A stretch of 7,664 nucleotides of DNA from NCBI GenBank assembly GCA_030630685.1, contig DAOVMN010000095.1, forward strand, positions 1-7,664, written 5' to 3'. A program made the translations under genes and the position numbers. The notes beneath the pieces were generated by a model that worked only from the letters and a program-made list of their open reading frames with translations, was not told the DNA's origin and did not search any database. Positions 5,897 to 7,664 of the stretch are shown one piece after another. Every line of letters begins with the position of its first letter. Positions within the stretch are counted from its first letter, which is position 1. The DNA comes from Thermoplasmata archaeon (GTDB lineage Archaea; Thermoplasmatota; DAOVMN01).

Positions 5897-6736
5897 TCAC
5901 CTCTCCTCCAGTTCCCGGGAGAGTTCATTCGCCATCTCCGCTACCTCGGCCGCCTCGAGCTCTTCCGGTCTCCTGTCGAGTATTTCTTGAGGAATCTTTG
6001 AAATGATTATTTTCCTGAATTCCTCCTTCTTCATCCCCGAGGCCCCGGGCAGGCCCATGAACCCGAGAAGTAAGGAGTTCTTGATCTTCCTGCGCCTGTG
6101 CATGAAGAGCACCTTAATGAGCTTGAAATAGAATCCCTTATCCCTGAGCTGGTAAGGAAAGGGGCGTTTCTCCATCCTGATTACAATGGAATCCACCTCC
6201 GGGATGGGATAGAATTCCGTTCTCGGCACCTGAAAGAGGCCCTCGATATCTGCATAATAGCCCGCCCTCAGGGTAAGAGCCCCTCTTGCCTTGGTACAGG
6301 GTTGAGCGATGAGGCGCATCCCGAACTCCCTCTGGTACATCAATACCCCAAGCCTGAAATCCAGTGATAGGAGCTTGAAGGTGAGGGGTGAGGATATGTG
6401 GTAGGGCAGGTTGGATACTACCTTGTCGAAGGGCGGAAGCTCCATCCTCAAAGCATCCCCCTGGATAATGGTAAGGTTGGTTATCCCCCTTCTCTTTGCC
6501 TCCTTTTTCAGGTATCCCACAAAAGCAGGCTCCACCTCGATTGCCACGACCTCTCCCGCATGTTCTGCGAGCGGGAACGTGAGAATCCCAGGGCCTGCAC
6601 CGATCTCCAGCACGGTCTCCTTGCCGGTTAGGGAAGCGGCTTCCACGATATTTGCTACAATCTCGTCCGATGTGAGAAAATGCTGCCCTTTACGCTTCTC
6701 GGGCCGGATCCCAAGGTTTTTCAGGATACTAAGCAC
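5897..6736 (-). CDS. rsmA: 16S rRNA adenine N6,N6-dimethyltransferase (KsgA/Dim1 family)
   Basis: The enzyme transfers four methyl groups from S-adenosylmethionine to two adjacent adenines in the 3'-terminal hairpin of small-subunit rRNA, a late step of 30S assembly. All Rossmann methyltransferase motifs are present: QHFL (18-21), EIGAGPG (44-50), the acidic AIEVE (65-69), GDAL (93-96), catalytic NLPY (109-112) and PEVDS (179-183). A C-terminal helical domain contains HRRRKIKN (213-220). The GTG start at 6736 gives 279 residues, the usual archaeal length. The frame remains open upstream to ATG 6841, but those 35 residues merely overlap the MBL gene and look unlike KsgA. The GTG lies 8 nt after the MBL stop, with GGGGGGAT inside the MBL end as a possible ribosome site, so the two genes form an operon. 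Confidence 0.95.
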   Translation of the reverse strand: MLSILKNLGIRPEKRKGQHFLTSDEIVANIVEAASLTGKETVLEIGAGPGILTFPLAEHAGEVVAIEVEPAFVGYLKKEAKRRGITNLTIIQGDALRMELPPFDKVVSNLPYHISSPLTFKLLSLDFRLGVLMYQREFGMRLIAQPCTKARGALTLRAGYYADIEGLFQVPRTEFYPIPEVDSIVIRMEKRPFPYQLRDKGFYFKLIKVLFMHRRRKIKNSLLLGFMGLPGASGMKKEEFRKIIISKIPQEILDRRPEELEAAEVAEMANELSRELEER

Positions 6737-6744
6737 GTCCAGGG

Positions 6745-7545
6745 TTATCCCCCCCGTATGGTGAGGTCGGATTCCGAGAGGACAACATTCATGAAATCCT
6801 CTGCTGTGAGTGTCCGGATACCGGTGTGCTCGGTGATCCACTCTCCTTCTTTTTCCGGGGAATTTACCGCCATCTTGTAGCCGATGTGCGTAAGCAGGGC
6901 AAGCTCGGGTTCGATAGCCTCGATTATGTGGGCGGAATCCTCGGTGGCAAGATGATACGGAATCCTATGGTTCAGGGGACGGGTGTTGGAAAGAATGAGC
7001 ACCCTCGCTCCTTTATAATATGGGATGATGTCCTCATGAAATGCGGTATCAGGGATGTAGGATATCTGCCCGTTCTTGGTAATGAGGTTGAATCCTACGG
7101 TTGTGGGGTCGGAATGAAGGCTTTTGCCAGCGGTGATTTCGAGGTCACCGAAATAGAATGAATCCCCGGGATGCACCACCTCGACTCTTTCGATGATGGA
7201 CTGATGGTATCTCGATATGGTGGGGCCGATACTTCCTTCTCCTTTTATAACGCTCTTGGAGCCCGCAAAGAGACCTCTCTTCTGTGTACATCCACATGTC
7301 ATCCCCTCCATCAGGATCTCGGCATCAGTATAATGGTCAGGGTGGGCATGGGAAACGAGTATGCCGTTCGTGGCCCTTGGGTTCAGTCCGGCCTCAAGCA
7401 TCTTGACGAGTGCACCGGGTCCCGGGTCGATGTGGATGTTGAGGCTGTCGCGGATGTAGATGCCGCCTGTTGCCCTCTTCTGATAGATTGTGGCGAATCT
7501 TCCCCCTCCCGTTCCAAGAAAGGTGATGATCGTGGGCTCCTTCAT
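6745..7545 (-). CDS. Metallo-beta-lactamase-fold hydrolase
   Basis: This 266-residue cytosolic protein has the MBL fold. It opens with the strand TIITFLGTGGGRF, typical of the RNase Z/PhnP-like branch, followed by GGIYIRDSLNIHIDPGPGAL. Metal ligands are complete: HAHPDH (66-71), H144 in SLHSDP, D166 in YIPDT and H220 in LLTHIG. A two-metal phosphodiesterase or related hydrolase activity is expected; tRNA 3' processing, cyclic phosphodiester cleavage and lactonase activity are all possible and I cannot choose. The long RNase Z exosite arm is not evident, so a tRNA role is less likely. ATG 7545 has no ribosome site but lies about 27 nt from a TATA-like element, fitting a leaderless mRNA. Its position ahead of rsmA could hint at a nucleic-acid-related substrate. 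Confidence 0.85.
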   Translation of the reverse strand: MKEPTIITFLGTGGGRFATIYQKRATGGIYIRDSLNIHIDPGPGALVKMLEAGLNPRATNGILVSHAHPDHYTDAEILMEGMTCGCTQKRGLFAGSKSVIKGEGSIGPTISRYHQSIIERVEVVHPGDSFYFGDLEITAGKSLHSDPTTVGFNLITKNGQISYIPDTAFHEDIIPYYKGARVLILSNTRPLNHRIPYHLATEDSAHIIEAIEPELALLTHIGYKMAVNSPEKEGEWITEHTGIRTLTAEDFMNVVLSESDLTIRGG

Positions 7546-7565
7546 TGCATGTGATTTCTGGTTTT

Positions 7566-7580
7566 GATTGTTATTTGTTT
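7566..7580 (-). promoter_or_regulatory. TATA-like promoter of the MBL-rsmA operon
   Basis: On the minus strand, AAACAAATAAC (7570-7580) lies about 27 nt before ATG 7545, the spacing expected for a near-leaderless archaeal transcript. The element is a weak TATA match. A second AT-rich candidate, TTAAATAT near 7653-7663, would give an approximately 80-nt leader instead. Confidence 0.4.
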
Positions 7581-7664
7581 TGCAGTTGGGTGGGGTGGGT
7601 GATAGAATACATCAGGTAAGGGCTAAAGGAGAGGCAAAATTCTCTAAAAATTGGATATTTAATC
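7581..7664. other. AT-rich intergenic end of the window
   Basis: No ORF or RNA gene is visible here. The last dozen bases (GGATATTTAATC) are TATA-like on both strands and could serve a gene to the right of the window or the MBL-rsmA operon. A short AGAG/CTCT repeat lies just before. Confidence 0.35.

Noticed and set aside
6737..6841. 35-residue N-terminal extension of rsmA from ATG 6841
   Set aside because: It overlaps the MBL coding region in another frame and does not resemble KsgA N-termini; GTG 6736 gives the expected length.
1..7664. CRISPR array, transposase, integrase, toxin-antitoxin or defence genes
   Set aside because: No repeated spacer-like units and no such protein motifs were seen on either strand.

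Overview
The window looks like a piece of a euryarchaeal chromosome, possibly Thermoplasmata-related. Four things suggest an archaeon. TATA-type promoters replace -35/-10 boxes, and some sit so close to the start codon that the transcript would be nearly leaderless. Ribosome binding sites match the archaeal 16S tail (GTGATC, GGAGG, GGGGTGA). Large secreted proteins rich in N-glycosylation sequons carry C-terminal membrane anchors. A Dim1-type KsgA methyltransferase is present. Lineage below Euryarchaeota is inference; there is no rRNA or other marker to fix it.

Left part (3-3585, + strand): a cell-surface block. It begins with the C-terminal part of a membrane-anchored clostripain-family (C11) protease whose catalytic region lies before the window. 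A GNAT acetyltransferase overlaps its end. A 345-bp spacer follows, packed with inverted repeats in its first half and holding a promoter in its second half. Then comes a secreted, membrane-anchored protein with a CBM9-like domain and two CARDB-like domains, whose TTG start overlaps the stop of a possible 16-codon leader ORF.

Middle part (3695-5869, + strand): a 13-helix sodium:solute symporter with a near-leaderless promoter. It is followed by a separate promoter that probably drives a 31-codon small ORF with a perfect GGAGG site and a cupin-domain protein whose metal-binding motif is degenerate. The stretch between the small ORF and the cupin can form two mutually exclusive stems.

Right part (5897-7545, - strand): a two-gene operon, a metallo-beta-lactamase-fold hydrolase followed after 8 nt by the rRNA dimethyltransferase rsmA/ksgA. 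It converges on the cupin gene with 27 bp between stop codons. The final 119 bp are AT-rich intergenic sequence with the operon promoter.

I see no CRISPR array, insertion sequence, tRNA, rRNA or recognised defence system. The most interesting points are the unannotated small ORFs and leader structures upstream of the surface protein and the cupin, and the hairpin cluster at 1886-2035. None of these amounts to a demonstrated new system.
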